DNA of 64,000 bases, from positions 108,232 to 172,231 of the forward strand of contig NZ_WNKF01000012.1 of the NCBI RefSeq assembly GCF_010119225.1, written 5' to 3'. Both the position numbers and the translations under genes were made by a program. Below are positions 9,501 to 17,370 of this stretch, piece after piece. The number at the start of each line of letters is the position of its first letter. Within the stretch, counting starts at the first letter, position 1. Below the pieces are notes generated by a model that worked only from the letters and a program-made list of their open reading frames with translations, did not search any database and was not told where the DNA came from. This stretch comes from Cyclobacterium roseum (GTDB lineage Bacteria; Bacteroidota; Bacteroidia; Cytophagales; Cyclobacteriaceae).

Positions 9501-10677
9501 TGAATACGATGCGGTGGGCAACCTTGTCCAAAGCCTGACAGGTCTTGGCACAGAGGACAATTATTTCCGGGATGAAATTGGAAATATCTTCCAAAAGGCG
9601 GACAGAAGCGATAGAAAATATGACAAGGGGGGTAAGCTGGTTGCCAAGGGAGCTACCCGGTACAATTACGATGAAGAAGGAAATTTAATTAAAAAATCCA
9701 CCCCCGAAGGAGATTGGTCATTCCAGTGGAACGGAAACGGTTCGCTTAGGGAAGTACTCCGTCCGGATGGAAGAACTGTGGGTTTTGAATTCGATGCCCT
9801 GGGCAGAAGAACCGCAAAAATCTTTCAGGGCAAGCTTACCCGATGGGTTTGGGATGGGAATGTGCCCTTGCATGAATGGCAGTATTCGCTAAAGGAGCGG
9901 CCAAAATCCGTACTGGATGCTGATGGCCTGTTGACCAAAGACCGGGAAGAACCGATCGAAAACCTGATCACCTGGGTATTTGATGAGGGCAGTTTTAAGC
10001 CTGCTGCAAAATTGGCGGGAGGGGAAGCATTTTCCATCATAAATGATTATCTTGGTACACCCAAGCAGGCCTTTGACCGGGAAGGTCAAATGGTCTGGGA
10101 CTGTAAGCACAAGGCTTACGGGGAGGTAGCTTCTTGTTATGGCGAGGTAGGTTTTATCCCATTCCGTTTTCAGGGCCAGTACCAGGATATGGAGACGGGC
10201 TTGTACTATAACCGCTTCAGGTATTATGCGCCTGAGGAGGGAATGTATGTGAGCCAGGATCCGATCGGGTTGGGAGGGGGGAATCCGACTATATATGGGT
10301 ATGTTTTTGATCCAAATATCCAAATGGATATTTGGGGTCTGATGTGTGAAAGTGCCGCTAAGAAGGGATATACCACAATTTATAGAGCTGTTTCACAGGC
10401 AGAAATAGATGACATTGCGAAATTTGGTCTTAGAACGAAGGCAGGAGGGTATGAAACAGGGAAATTATTTGCTCCAACACTTAAGGAAGCAACTCAATTT
10501 GGTAAGTACAATTATGGGTTAGATAAAATACCTTTCACTATAATTAAAGTAGAAGTTCCTAACAGTGTTATGGATGATGCCACCAAATTTGTTGCTGATG
10601 GTATGAACGCTATTGCAATTCCTGCAAATCATCTAAATTTGTTAAAAGCTAAACCTTTAAACTATTGCCCGTGGTAA
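6595..10677 (+). CDS. PAAR-like/Rhs polymorphic effector with C-terminal ART-like toxin
   Basis: A 1360-residue T6SS effector. Residues 1-~140 form a PAAR-like tip domain rich in Pro/Gly. A hydrophobic stretch lies at ~168-182. Residues ~230-310 match the DUF6531 entry to the Rhs shell, and ~380-1190 are dozens of YD repeats (YDxxGxL type). The conserved core end G-Q-Y-x-D-x-E-T-G-L-Y-Y-N-R-F-R-Y-Y and D-P-I-G-L at 1222 mark the cleavage/junction zone. Residues ~1248-1360 are the variable toxin: Y1263-R1264-A-V-S, then G-Y-E-T-G-K-L-F-A at ~1285-1293 and T-L-K-E-A-T-Q-F-G. This resembles ADP-ribosyltransferase-fold toxins, which is a likely but not proven assignment. The tip is visibly more AT-rich (24 G/C in 60 bases at 10381-10440 against 33 in 60 at 10141-10200), as expected for a swapped cassette. 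Confidence 0.9.
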   Translation: MLLASTHQDIIIGLDIHIVMVPSPAGPIPTPLPHPFIGFVFDPADLIPMLGATVSVNYKCRGCSFTTGMLGTMKHFPMPPGAAFTPKPIGHDAYKFFGSLRVKAEGNLIGVSPFMVMSCSDVGMPMSITPGKNFKPVPTTYLPTSACVPIPTGKPVMVGGPYVPDLQGLLMAIVMSFGMGSLMKGGGKLLKGAMNKAKAMGKWIKEKGIAWNKKLRAKNTKWSNKKADVLCKFGFEPVDLIAGIVFFTAEDFEIAGPFALKWERSYYSDSTVVGACGHGMHTSYDIGLEAHPNEGYVMVTLPDGRPAIFEWLAEEKQSFYNVMEKMTLTRTIDGFELKDHDKNITFIFEQSGKANFRPLRITNLQGFSIQYRYDNQGKWTGLTDTVGREIHFEFSDQGFISHIYATYKGLRRELVEYAYNEAGDMVQVKDALGKSTDIRYENHLMVEKKDRNGDIFYWEYEGEGREARCVHTWGDKGLMEGWINYGDGCNEVTNSLGETSLYYFDENNLCTKMVDPLGNVKEFIYTEDMKLYREVDEEGLITGFTYDDQGNLTSLRKPDGATQHYLYDKEQKPQAVISESGKQTLYTYTADQLIKTMSYPDGRLAELSYNENKQLSLLQTSDGEVLKFYYDGDHNLIKMVLPGGSEQQWQYDPWGRCVAEINPEGQSKTYEFDPLDRVIQIKEPDGNKVALSYDAYDELVQVRDKQRKVDFVYNALGSMVRRVEAGSAISFHYDGQNRLTGLRNEHSEWYRFVLDPMGRVAEEIGFDGLQRSYLRDRAGKVLRINSPGDRWTDYEYDLNGQVIRSEYSDGSWEAYGYDREGLLIEAVNGNSQVVFVRDKSGRVIQEIQDGHLVESGYNEKGYRTTVSSSLGADIRTEWDAAGSVKQMNARHAESGEDWEALLTHNHLGQERTRKIGALENEFTYDKAGRVAGQRTSGRGSTHFHKRYHWGINDKLRRIHDLMDHSWQAFEYDAVGNLVQSLTGLGTEDNYFRDEIGNIFQKADRSDRKYDKGGKLVAKGATRYNYDEEGNLIKKSTPEGDWSFQWNGNGSLREVLRPDGRTVGFEFDALGRRTAKIFQGKLTRWVWDGNVPLHEWQYSLKERPKSVLDADGLLTKDREEPIENLITWVFDEGSFKPAAKLAGGEAFSIINDYLGTPKQAFDREGQMVWDCKHKAYGEVASCYGEVGFIPFRFQGQYQDMETGLYYNRFRYYAPEEGMYVSQDPIGLGGGNPTIYGYVFDPNIQMDIWGLMCESAAKKGYTTIYRAVSQAEIDDIAKFGLRTKAGGYETGKLFAPTLKEATQFGKYNYGLDKIPFTIIKVEVPNSVMDDATKFVADGMNAIAIPANHLNLLKAKPLNYCPW

Positions 10678-10952
10678 AGATAAAAGCACATATAAAATTG
10701 TATGAAAATGGTCGAAAGACACCGTTTACCAGTGGATATAGACCTTTATTTAATTTTGTTAAAGAAATGAAAACATCAGGTAGAATTGATTTGATAGATA
10801 GAGAACAGTTTTGCCCAGGGGAAGAAGGTGAAGTTGAAATATTATTTCTAAACAAAGTTTACTTAGGTAATGATTTTGATATTGGAAAAACATTTCTCTT
10901 TGGGGAAGGTACATTTACCCTTGGAGAAGGTACAGTAGAAGAAATATTGTAG
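10665..10952 (+). CDS. Stand-alone EF-Tu domain III-like protein, probable immunity protein to the Rhs toxin
   Basis: A protein of about 95 residues overlapping the 3' end of rhs. There is no ATG at the start: TTG 10665 or GTG 10671 are the options, both inside the last codons of rhs, which implies translational coupling. The whole protein aligns with the third domain of elongation factor Tu: N-G-R-K-T-P-F-x-x-G-Y-R-P-x-F matches the GGRHTPFFKGYRPQF signature, then S-G-R-I-D-L, P-G-E-E, and the ending F-x-x-G-E-G-x-x-T-L-G-E-G-T-V matches REGGRTVGAGVV. The GTPase domain and domain II are absent, so it cannot act in translation. Its position is that of an immunity gene. I infer that it may bind the toxin as a mimic of the toxin's target EF-Tu. 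The region is very AT-rich (15 G/C in 60 bases at 10741-10800), like other toxin/immunity modules. Confidence 0.75.
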   Translation: MPVVKIKAHIKLYENGRKTPFTSGYRPLFNFVKEMKTSGRIDLIDREQFCPGEEGEVEILFLNKVYLGNDFDIGKTFLFGEGTFTLGEGTVEEIL

Positions 10953-11343
10953 GCAGAAGACATATATAGTTGGTTTTTTGTCATATTTTGTGCTATGTAT
11001 GGCAATAACTAATGGGGCGAAAGCTTTTTTCTCCCAAAATGAATCCAAATATAAGCGTGACCAAAGTTAAGAGGAATTTGAAGGAAGTTTGCGGAAAATT
11101 ATAATCCCCATCCTTTGTAAAGATTTGACTACACTTTTTTAATACTTACTTGAGAAGTACTCCAGGAATATTCAGGATGCCAATATTTTTTATCTAAATC
11201 CTAAGGCTTCAATCAATTAGGCTTACAAGTGTCGTAATGTCAAAAATGATCTGGAAAAGTCCTCATAAGATTTCTTCCTGCTGTAAGAGAAATGAAGTTT
11301 AATCACCTGGTATCTATAAATGTGGCTTAACGGCCATTACTGG
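10953..11343. other. Non-coding gap after the immunity gene
   Basis: About 390 AT-rich bases with no convincing gene and no clear intrinsic terminator. It ends at the left inverted repeat of the IS4-family remnant. It may hold decayed coding sequence, but I could not recognise any. Confidence 0.4.
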
Positions 11344-12556
11344 CAATGCTATTAAGTTAAGAAAAAAATGGCCTCAGGAGCTAAAATAAACCGGTTTTTC
11401 TTATGAAAACCGGCCTACTTTAAGTAAATTATCTTGTCTTAAACATATAGCTATGAAGGTACAAAATACCAACCAAAACACGACGGATATATCTTGGGAT
11501 TGTCCGAAAAAAAATCTTTGAAAAATTACAATCGACTGAAAATCAGACCGGTGACTGTTCGGATCCTGCTCATTTTTCCAGGTCTTCCCTGCTCTACTTC
11601 CAAACTGTAGTACTTTCGGTGCTCCAACTGTTCAAAGAATCCGCCGATTCTGATACCGAGGATGTCCTTTCCAAGTTGAGGAAACAAGAAGTTACCGGAA
11701 GTGCTTTCTATCAGGCAGGCTATAAAATTGAATTTCAATTTTTCTCTGATTTCTGTGCTATCAGCTCAGATGATAATGATAGGTTTTCCACTGCCAGATG
11801 GAAGGGGTACAGGGTCTTTGGCGGCGATGGAAGTACGCTAAACCTGCCAGCATCCAAGCAGATCAGAGGGTATTTTGGAGTTCAAACCAATAGTTTAAAG
11901 ACCTCTCTGGCAAGGATACTTCTTGTCTATGACGTACTTACTGGCCTTACGCTACAGGCAAGACTCGGAAGAATGAGTACCGGCGAATCCGGCTTACTCG
12001 GTGACTGCCTGTTTGAAATTCCACCCAGGCCGTATGACCTGCTGGTGCTGGACAGGATCTATCAGGAGTTTCATGCCCATATCCTGGCCATGAACCTGGT
12101 GGCACTTGCCGGTTTAGCTGCTACTGAGCAGATCGAAAAGAAAAGTAGAAACAGCAAAAAGAAACGGAAATTGATGTGCAAATTCAACTGGAAAAAATCT
12201 TTTCTACAACTCAGAAAAAGGATTGTGGAGTTGTTCAGCAGAGAAAGTGTGGAAAAAATACTGGAAACCCTGGTCAACAAGATAGCCCAAAAGCTGGTAG
12301 CAGTAAAGAAGGGAAGGAAATTTTCTAGAAAGGGTCTGGGAAAATCGGCAAGGACTAACCAATACTATAAATAGCAAAAAGCGGAAGGAAAGAGAAGAAA
12401 ATACAACATATCGCACCAAAAATTGACACCTGCTTCAGGAGTAAGGAATAGTATGCCCTAAACCTGATAAAATACTTGAAACCGGTATGGGAAAATCAAA
12501 ATTATTTCATTTTGAAACTAAAATAACAAACCAAAAAGCATAACTTAATAGTATTG
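11344..12556 (+). mobile_element. Degraded IS4-family insertion sequence
   Basis: The element is bounded by inverted repeats CAATGCTATTAAGTTAAG (11344-11361) and, at 12539-12556, the complement of CAATACTATTAAGTTATG, which match at 16 of 18 positions. They enclose a broken transposase gene. At ~1.2 kb it is shorter than a typical intact member, in line with the internal deletion seen in the transposase. I found no matching target-site duplication in the immediate flanks, which suggests an old insertion or later rearrangement. Confidence 0.8.
11453..12374 (+). pseudogene. IS4-family transposase, frameshifted and internally deleted
   Basis: Reading starts at ATG 11453 (M-K-V-Q-N-T-N-Q) and runs into a stop just after an A8 run at 11507-11514. 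One A fewer joins it smoothly to the long downstream frame, which gives P-K-K-I-F-E-K-L. The downstream part has the first catalytic region G-D-G-S-T-L and the second, L-L-V-L-D-R, of IS4 DDE transposases. The sequence then jumps directly to Y-Q-E-F-H-A-H-I-L-A-M-N-L, which normally follows the catalytic Glu, so the segment between the second Asp and the Glu is missing. The protein cannot be active. The A-run defect might be slippage, but the deletion settles the call. Confidence 0.75.
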
Positions 12557-13097
12557 TGGGTTCCCGTCAGCCAGGCTGTAAACATCATAAATTACCCCGT
12601 GCATCCGCTTGAAGTTAACTTTCTGCTTTCCTGATTTGTTAGCTTTCAGATTTGGTAAATGGACTTTTAGGCTTTTAGATCCGCTCAAAAAGTGGCTTTA
12701 AATTTTGCTATCCCTGTTGAAGGTTGTTCTGACCAGCCACATACATTTCGTCCACGCTTGGTTTATTCACCATGCTTATTGTAGCAAACCTAAAGCCCTT
12801 GTTCCCCAGGGAATGTGTAGAATTGAGGAATAGCACAATATGTTGTTTCCATACTCGGGTGATAGGTAACATTCGCCAGCGGTACGGATATAGAGTTAAA
12901 GAAGTCAATGGAAATCCATCGTATACGTAGAGAAGTAAGCTTAGCTGAAATCCCCTACATCCGTGCTTGATAAATTAAAAGAACCTGACTAGAATTAATG
13001 ATTTGATATTCAACAATTTGTCATCGAAAAAAGTTGATTTTTATGTACAATTTAGTATTTTTATACTGTTAATATATTAAAACATAAATTCCAGGCC
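12557..13097. other. Gap with possible gene relic and the tonB-like gene's promoter
   Basis: About 540 bases between the IS4 remnant and the TonB-domain gene. On the minus strand, 12708-12908 has a 66-codon open stretch (ending V-D-E-M-Y-V-A-G-Q-N-N) that reads like protein but matches nothing I recognise. It may be the tail of a lost gene. The right end holds the promoter described separately. Confidence 0.35.
13034..13063 (+). promoter_or_regulatory. Bacteroidota-type promoter of the TonB-domain gene
   Basis: TTG at 13034-13036, exactly 19 bases, then TATTTTTA at 13056-13063. This fits the Bacteroidota sigma consensus TTG-N19-21-TAnnTTTG with one mismatch. The predicted start of transcription is about 28 bases before the ATG at 13098. 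Confidence 0.5.
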
Positions 13098-13859
13098 ATG
13101 ATATGTTTTTTTATTAGATCGTTTACATTTTCCATTTTTACCTTGGGTGTGGTGTTGTCATTGGGTGCACAGACCCAGGAATTTAGCTATTTAAACAAGT
13201 TTAGGTATCCTATTTTGGATACGACAAAACACCATCCAAAATATTATCAACAATCTTTTGACAATCAAGACAGCCTGGTGGCAGGGATATATACCCTGGA
13301 CCACACTATTGTTAGTAAAAAAATTGTTTTTTTTGACGAGGAAAAGAAAGAAACGCTGCGTAAAGTATTTTTTTATGATTCATTGGGTAACGTAGAAACC
13401 TATAGAGAAATAGATTCTGTTTTGGATTATGAATTTACAATTGGTTTTTATCCCAATGGTATTGTGAGATCAAGGAAGGTATCCCGGTCAGGGGAAGAAG
13501 TAAAAGCCGAATTTTTTGATGAGATGGGAAATCCTACAGATCCCCCCAAAGGAGTTATGCCTATCCCCTACGGCGGGAAAGTAGGTTGGAATAATTATTT
13601 GGATAAGAACCTGGAATTCCCTCTAAATGCCTTGTACAGGCGAAAGGGCGGAACGGTCTACATTTATTTTCATTTGGATAAAGAGGGGAACATCATAAAT
13701 CCCGAAATTATGAATCCAGAACAGGTCTATCCCTCCCTTGCCGAAGAAGCCCTACGGGTAGTAAGGGATTACCCCCACAAATGGACACCCGCCCAGGAGG
13801 ACGGTGAAAACATTCCAATTGCTATGCGCGTACCTATAAGATTTGGCAGGCCAAAATAG
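13098..13859 (+). CDS. Secreted protein with C-terminal TonB domain
   Basis: A 253-residue protein with an N-terminal signal peptide (hydrophobic core ~5-22, cleavage near L-G-A-Q). A middle region of ~130 residues has short beta-rich repeats resembling MORN-like variants (F-Y-D-S-L-G-N, F-Y-P-N-G). The C-terminal ~90 residues have the TonB C-terminal fold, with G-G-T-V-Y-I-Y-F-x-L-D-K-E-G and the final P-I-R-F. Such Bacteroidota proteins are energy-transducer relatives, but this one lacks the usual membrane anchor with proline-rich linker, so energy transfer is doubtful. It stands alone between two mobile elements and has its own promoter. Confidence 0.65.
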   Translation: MICFFIRSFTFSIFTLGVVLSLGAQTQEFSYLNKFRYPILDTTKHHPKYYQQSFDNQDSLVAGIYTLDHTIVSKKIVFFDEEKKETLRKVFFYDSLGNVETYREIDSVLDYEFTIGFYPNGIVRSRKVSRSGEEVKAEFFDEMGNPTDPPKGVMPIPYGGKVGWNNYLDKNLEFPLNALYRRKGGTVYIYFHLDKEGNIINPEIMNPEQVYPSLAEEALRVVRDYPHKWTPAQEDGENIPIAMRVPIRFGRPK

Positions 13860-13912
13860 TAAAAATGGATTGCCTTAACTCACGATTAAAATTAACAATA
13901 AGAATTAATATT

Positions 13913-14692
13913 ATGGGTAGTAATGAGAATTTCATTAATAAACATTTTTCAGCAATAATCACTGGTATTATATCAGTTGCTGCAGTTTTTATTTCCTACT
14001 TTGAATATCACCATTCTGTTAATAGAACAAAGAATGAAGAAGATATGCGGAAGCATGAAAATAAAATCAACAATGAATTTCAGAGTCAGGGGCTCTCTTT
14101 AAGACGTACAGCGCGAGAACAAGCTGAAAAACTTAATCTTCTTGATTTTATAATGTCTAAGCGAGATCAAATCGAAAAATTTAATTCCGATCAAAAACAG
14201 GGATTAATTGATTATATGCTTTTTGCTTTTGATAACGAACAAGTAGAACGAATGGTTATATTACTAAGTGTTGAAGAAGGATTTTTTAGCACCCAGCAGG
14301 CTGATGAGACGACAAAAACAGTAAAAAAATTGAACGAGCAAAGCTTGAAGGAATTGATTAAACCAATTAGTTCAAATATTAATTCCTCAGAAAAAATCTA
14401 TCGATCATACAAAGATGGATACGAATATCAATATGCAACCGATCTATATAAATTGAATGCAAAAAATATTGAAATATTAAACAATAAAAAAGACTTAATA
14501 CCACTTGATCTTAGGGAAGAATCCGAACTTCTTAAAACTCATTACAGTGCTTGGAATAAAGAATATTTGGAGAAAAAAAGGTCATATTCTCAGGAACCGA
14601 AACCTGATGAAAGGTTTCAAATTATTCATTCTGAATCTACATTTCCAATAGTTGCTGCTGAGCGGTTTAAATCAAAAAATAACGAAAACTAG
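13913..14692 (+). CDS. Unknown single-pass membrane protein with long helical region
   Basis: A 259-residue protein from ATG 13913; an in-frame ATG at 13865 would add 16 residues that look non-coding. Residues ~14-34 form one membrane segment (I-I-T-G-I-I-S-V-A-A-V-F-I-S-Y). The rest is highly charged, probably helical or coiled coil, with many Lys/Glu/Asn, and faces one side of the membrane. The gene is clearly AT-richer than the T6SS genes, pointing to horizontal origin. I recognise no domain. It begins about 50 bases after the TonB-domain gene and may share its transcript. Confidence 0.5.
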   Translation: MGSNENFINKHFSAIITGIISVAAVFISYFEYHHSVNRTKNEEDMRKHENKINNEFQSQGLSLRRTAREQAEKLNLLDFIMSKRDQIEKFNSDQKQGLIDYMLFAFDNEQVERMVILLSVEEGFFSTQQADETTKTVKKLNEQSLKELIKPISSNINSSEKIYRSYKDGYEYQYATDLYKLNAKNIEILNNKKDLIPLDLREESELLKTHYSAWNKEYLEKKRSYSQEPKPDERFQIIHSESTFPIVAAERFKSKNNEN

Positions 14693-14879
14693 AGTTAATC
14701 GGATAGACGGTCCTGCCAGATTCCTTTGCAGTGTTACTAAGGTAAGGGAACGGGTAGTCATTTTATCCAGGGAGGATATTAAATTGGCTAGCAGTTATTT
14801 TCTCCTGTTTTGTGCGGTATGCTTTTAGGTGATTTTTATTTAATTGATTATCAAAATGTTAATAGGTTTTGATTCGCAA

Positions 14880-16437
14880 TTTTGGGTGACCCGGCTTATT
14901 TTAGGGTATGTTTGTGCGCAAGAAAAAAAATAAGAGTGGCTCGGTCAGTGTTCAGATTATTCAAAAAATCGGCCGAAATAACCAATTAGTCAAAACCATC
15001 GGCAGTGGTATAGACCCGGATCAAATCAGATTATTGGAAAGCCAGGCTCATTTAGAGATCTCCAAGATAAAAGGTCAAAAGGCTCTTTTTGAAAGCAAAA
15101 GAGACCGGGACATGCTCGAGGCATTATCCTCACTCGCCAACAGCGAGGTAGAACTTTACGGACCCGAAAAATACCTTGGTGGCATCTACTGTTCGATAGG
15201 TTATGATAAAGTAGGTGACAGTGAGTTTTTCAAGGAACTGGTCATCAGCAGACTGGTCTATCCCGGGAGTAAACTCAAGACCGTTGATTACTTACGCAGG
15301 TATAAGAGCCTTGACATCAGCGTTTATGCTGTTTATCGTTACATGGATAAGCTTCAAAATCATTACAAAGATCAGGTTGAACAGCTTACATTTAAGCATT
15401 TCAAGAAAGTACTCGGCGGAAAGATTGGAATGGTTTTTTACGACATGACCACGCTGTATTTTGAGACTCCCGACGAAGATGATTTACGGAAAATCGGTTA
15501 CTCTAAGGATGGCAAGCATCAGCATCCGCAGATCAAATTAGGAGTACTTGTCGGTAAGAGTGGCTTTCCGATAGGCTATGACATTTTTGAAGGCAGCATC
15601 TATGAAGGGCACACCTTGATACCGATGCTGGAAAAAGTTGCTAAAAAATTCAATATCGAACGTCCTGTTGTGATAGCAGATGCCGGATTACTGTCCAATA
15701 AGAACATTGCCGCTCTCATTAAATCGGGATATGAATTCATATTGGGAGGCCGTATAAAAAATGAATCCGATGATATCAAAAAGCAAATAAGCGAACTGCA
15801 AGTCGATGAATCCTCCTCCTCCGAGATACGCAAGGATACCCACCGATTGATTGTGAGTTATTCGTCCAAAAGGGCAGCAAAAGACAGGTTCAATCGGGAA
15901 AGAGGACTGACGAGGCTGGAAGAAAAAGTAAAGCGTGGCAAGCTGGACAAAAAAGCCATAAATAACCGTGGCTATAACAAGTACCTTAAACTGGAAAAAG
16001 AGGTTAAGGTCAGCATTGATTATGACAAATATGCCCAGGATGCGAAATGGGATGGCCTTAAAGGTTACTTGTCAAATACCAAACTAAAACGCGTCCAAAT
16101 TATTGACGCATACAATAACCTGTGGCATATCGAGAAGGCATTTCGGATATCGAAGACTGATCTAAAAATAAGACCCATATATCACAGGATACCAAAGCGA
16201 ATAAAAGCACACCTATGCATCTGTTTTGTAGCTTATGCCATTTACAAAGAGTTGGAAAGAATATTGGAAAAGAAAAAGGCAGAAATATCGGCTACCAGAG
16301 CCGTAGACCTTACCAAAAACATGTATCAAATAAAAACAACACTTCCAGATTCCAAACAACCAATCAAAATACCCTTAAAAATGACAGAAGAACAGGTATA
16401 CCTCACTAAACTATTAGAATAACGTTTTGGGTGACCC
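14880..16437 (+). mobile_element. IS1634-family insertion sequence
   Basis: A complete transposase gene is bracketed at both sides by TTTTGGGTGACCC (14880-14892 and 16425-16437). The inner GGGTGACCC is nearly its own complement (GGGTCACCC), so it can serve as a short terminal inverted repeat in both orientations. The exact ends and the target duplication cannot be fixed from this one copy. Confidence 0.65.
14908..16422 (+). CDS. IS1634-family transposase
   Basis: An intact 504-residue DDE transposase. The catalytic triad is readable as D179 (F-Y-D-M-T-T), D258 (V-I-A-D-A-G-L) and E409 (L-W-H-I-E-K-A-F-R), with the N-terminal DNA-binding part before it and the conserved Y-I/Y-K motif after the Glu. 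Length and order match the IS1634/IS1549 group. There are no stops or shifts, so the element may still be mobile. It lies in the accessory block that splits the T6SS locus. Confidence 0.88.
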   Translation: MFVRKKKNKSGSVSVQIIQKIGRNNQLVKTIGSGIDPDQIRLLESQAHLEISKIKGQKALFESKRDRDMLEALSSLANSEVELYGPEKYLGGIYCSIGYDKVGDSEFFKELVISRLVYPGSKLKTVDYLRRYKSLDISVYAVYRYMDKLQNHYKDQVEQLTFKHFKKVLGGKIGMVFYDMTTLYFETPDEDDLRKIGYSKDGKHQHPQIKLGVLVGKSGFPIGYDIFEGSIYEGHTLIPMLEKVAKKFNIERPVVIADAGLLSNKNIAALIKSGYEFILGGRIKNESDDIKKQISELQVDESSSSEIRKDTHRLIVSYSSKRAAKDRFNRERGLTRLEEKVKRGKLDKKAINNRGYNKYLKLEKEVKVSIDYDKYAQDAKWDGLKGYLSNTKLKRVQIIDAYNNLWHIEKAFRISKTDLKIRPIYHRIPKRIKAHLCICFVAYAIYKELERILEKKKAEISATRAVDLTKNMYQIKTTLPDSKQPIKIPLKMTEEQVYLTKLLE

Positions 16438-16603
16438 ATCGCTCAAAACAGGTGATAATTTCCAGGATAACGGTGGCAAACAAGCTGTAGAGCAGGTATA
16501 CGAATACCAATCCTATAAAAATATCGAGGGCTACATTTCCGGTCATATAAGTGTTTGTTTACCGGAGCAAGTTAAAAAATGGGTATTCCTTATACCATAC
16601 TGA
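16430..16603 (+). pseudogene. Possible gene tail cut by the IS1634 element
   Basis: Directly after the right end of the IS, a frame of ~57 codons without its own start reads like a protein C-terminus (Q-A-V-E-Q-V-Y-E-Y-Q-S-Y-K-N-I-E-G-Y-I-S). I could not find a matching N-terminal part on the left side of the element and do not recognise the family. Low confidence. Confidence 0.25.
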
Positions 16604-16614
16604 TTTTTAGTTAT

Positions 16615-17370
16615 TTATTCTACCATGGCCATTAGCTCTGCCGTATTTTTTGCGCCGGATTTCTCCATCATGTTCTGCCGGTGCTTGTTTACCGTATGAA
16701 AGCTGATGTGCAACCTGTCAGCAATGCATTTACTGCTATAACCTTTTTTCAGCAAGACAGAAATCTCCCGTTCCCTTTTGCTGAAGTGGGGTTGATGGGA
16801 TTGGCAGGCTTTCGGACAGATATCCTGGGAATAGGAACCCAGCAATACGGTTGCGTGGATCGATTTTTTGACTTGTAGGGAAGAAATGTCACTATAAATG
16901 CTGAGCAAATAACTGCATTGATAGCGTTCGGGTAAGTAAAAGGTGTTTTGTTGCAGAATTTCTTTTTCCCGACCATTTGGCAGCTTTACAGGAAAGCAAA
17001 GGTTATAGTTACACAACTGATTTTCGCTTTTGTATCGATTTTTAATATGTTCCCAAATGGATTCGATGGTGGATGTTACTTCGTCCTGGTAAATGGACGG
17101 TATCATCGGCACAAACCAGGATGGCCCCGGGTATAGCAAGTGTCGCGGATGGATACCAAAAAGAGCTTCTGCATTTTCGCTGACCCATCCCCATTGGTTT
17201 TTTAATAGGTCCGTGACCATCCAGACACAGGGTGAAGCCTGAATGAATGAGGATAACTCAATAGAGATTTTATTCCAGTCGGGATCATTTTTGGCTTGCG
17301 TAAAGTGGAGATCGGAGAACAATCCCTTCGTAAAACTTTCTGAGTAGGTTTTACAACGTTTCATAGGCAT
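16615..17370 (-). CDS. LuxR-type transcriptional regulator with N-terminal PAS-like domain
   Basis: A 251-residue cytoplasmic regulator on the minus strand. Residues ~30-170 look like a PAS sensor (W-M-V-T-D, then N-A-E-A-L-F-G-I). The C-terminal ~60 residues are a LuxR/GerE helix-turn-helix: S-K-R-E-R-E-I-S-V-L-L-K-K-G-Y-S-S-K-C-I-A, then S-F-H-T-V-N-K-H-R-Q-N-M-M-E-K. The ligand is unknown. It is the only dedicated regulator in the accessory block, but nothing in the sequence ties it to the T6SS genes. Starts at codon 1 or at Met3 are both possible. Confidence 0.75.
   Translation of the reverse strand: MPMKRCKTYSESFTKGLFSDLHFTQAKNDPDWNKISIELSSFIQASPCVWMVTDLLKNQWGWVSENAEALFGIHPRHLLYPGPSWFVPMIPSIYQDEVTSTIESIWEHIKNRYKSENQLCNYNLCFPVKLPNGREKEILQQNTFYLPERYQCSYLLSIYSDISSLQVKKSIHATVLLGSYSQDICPKACQSHQPHFSKREREISVLLKKGYSSKCIADRLHISFHTVNKHRQNMMEKSGAKNTAELMAMVE

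Noticed and set aside
10665..10952. Truncated housekeeping tuf gene
   Set aside because: It lacks domains I and II cleanly, has diverged sequence throughout, is AT-rich unlike a tuf gene and overlaps rhs; a broken tuf copy would be expected to stay near-identical to the real gene.
11453..12374. Programmed frameshift transposase at the A8 run
   Set aside because: Slippage at A8 would be plausible, but the protein also lacks the segment with the catalytic Glu, so decay is simpler.
12708..12908. Minus-strand 66-codon frame as a gene
   Set aside because: No recognisable domain, no promoter and it lies in an IS-flanked gap; kept only as a possible relic.
14692..14880. N-terminal half of a gene interrupted by the IS1634 element
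   Set aside because: I read the left flank in all frames and saw no stretch matching the right-flank tail.
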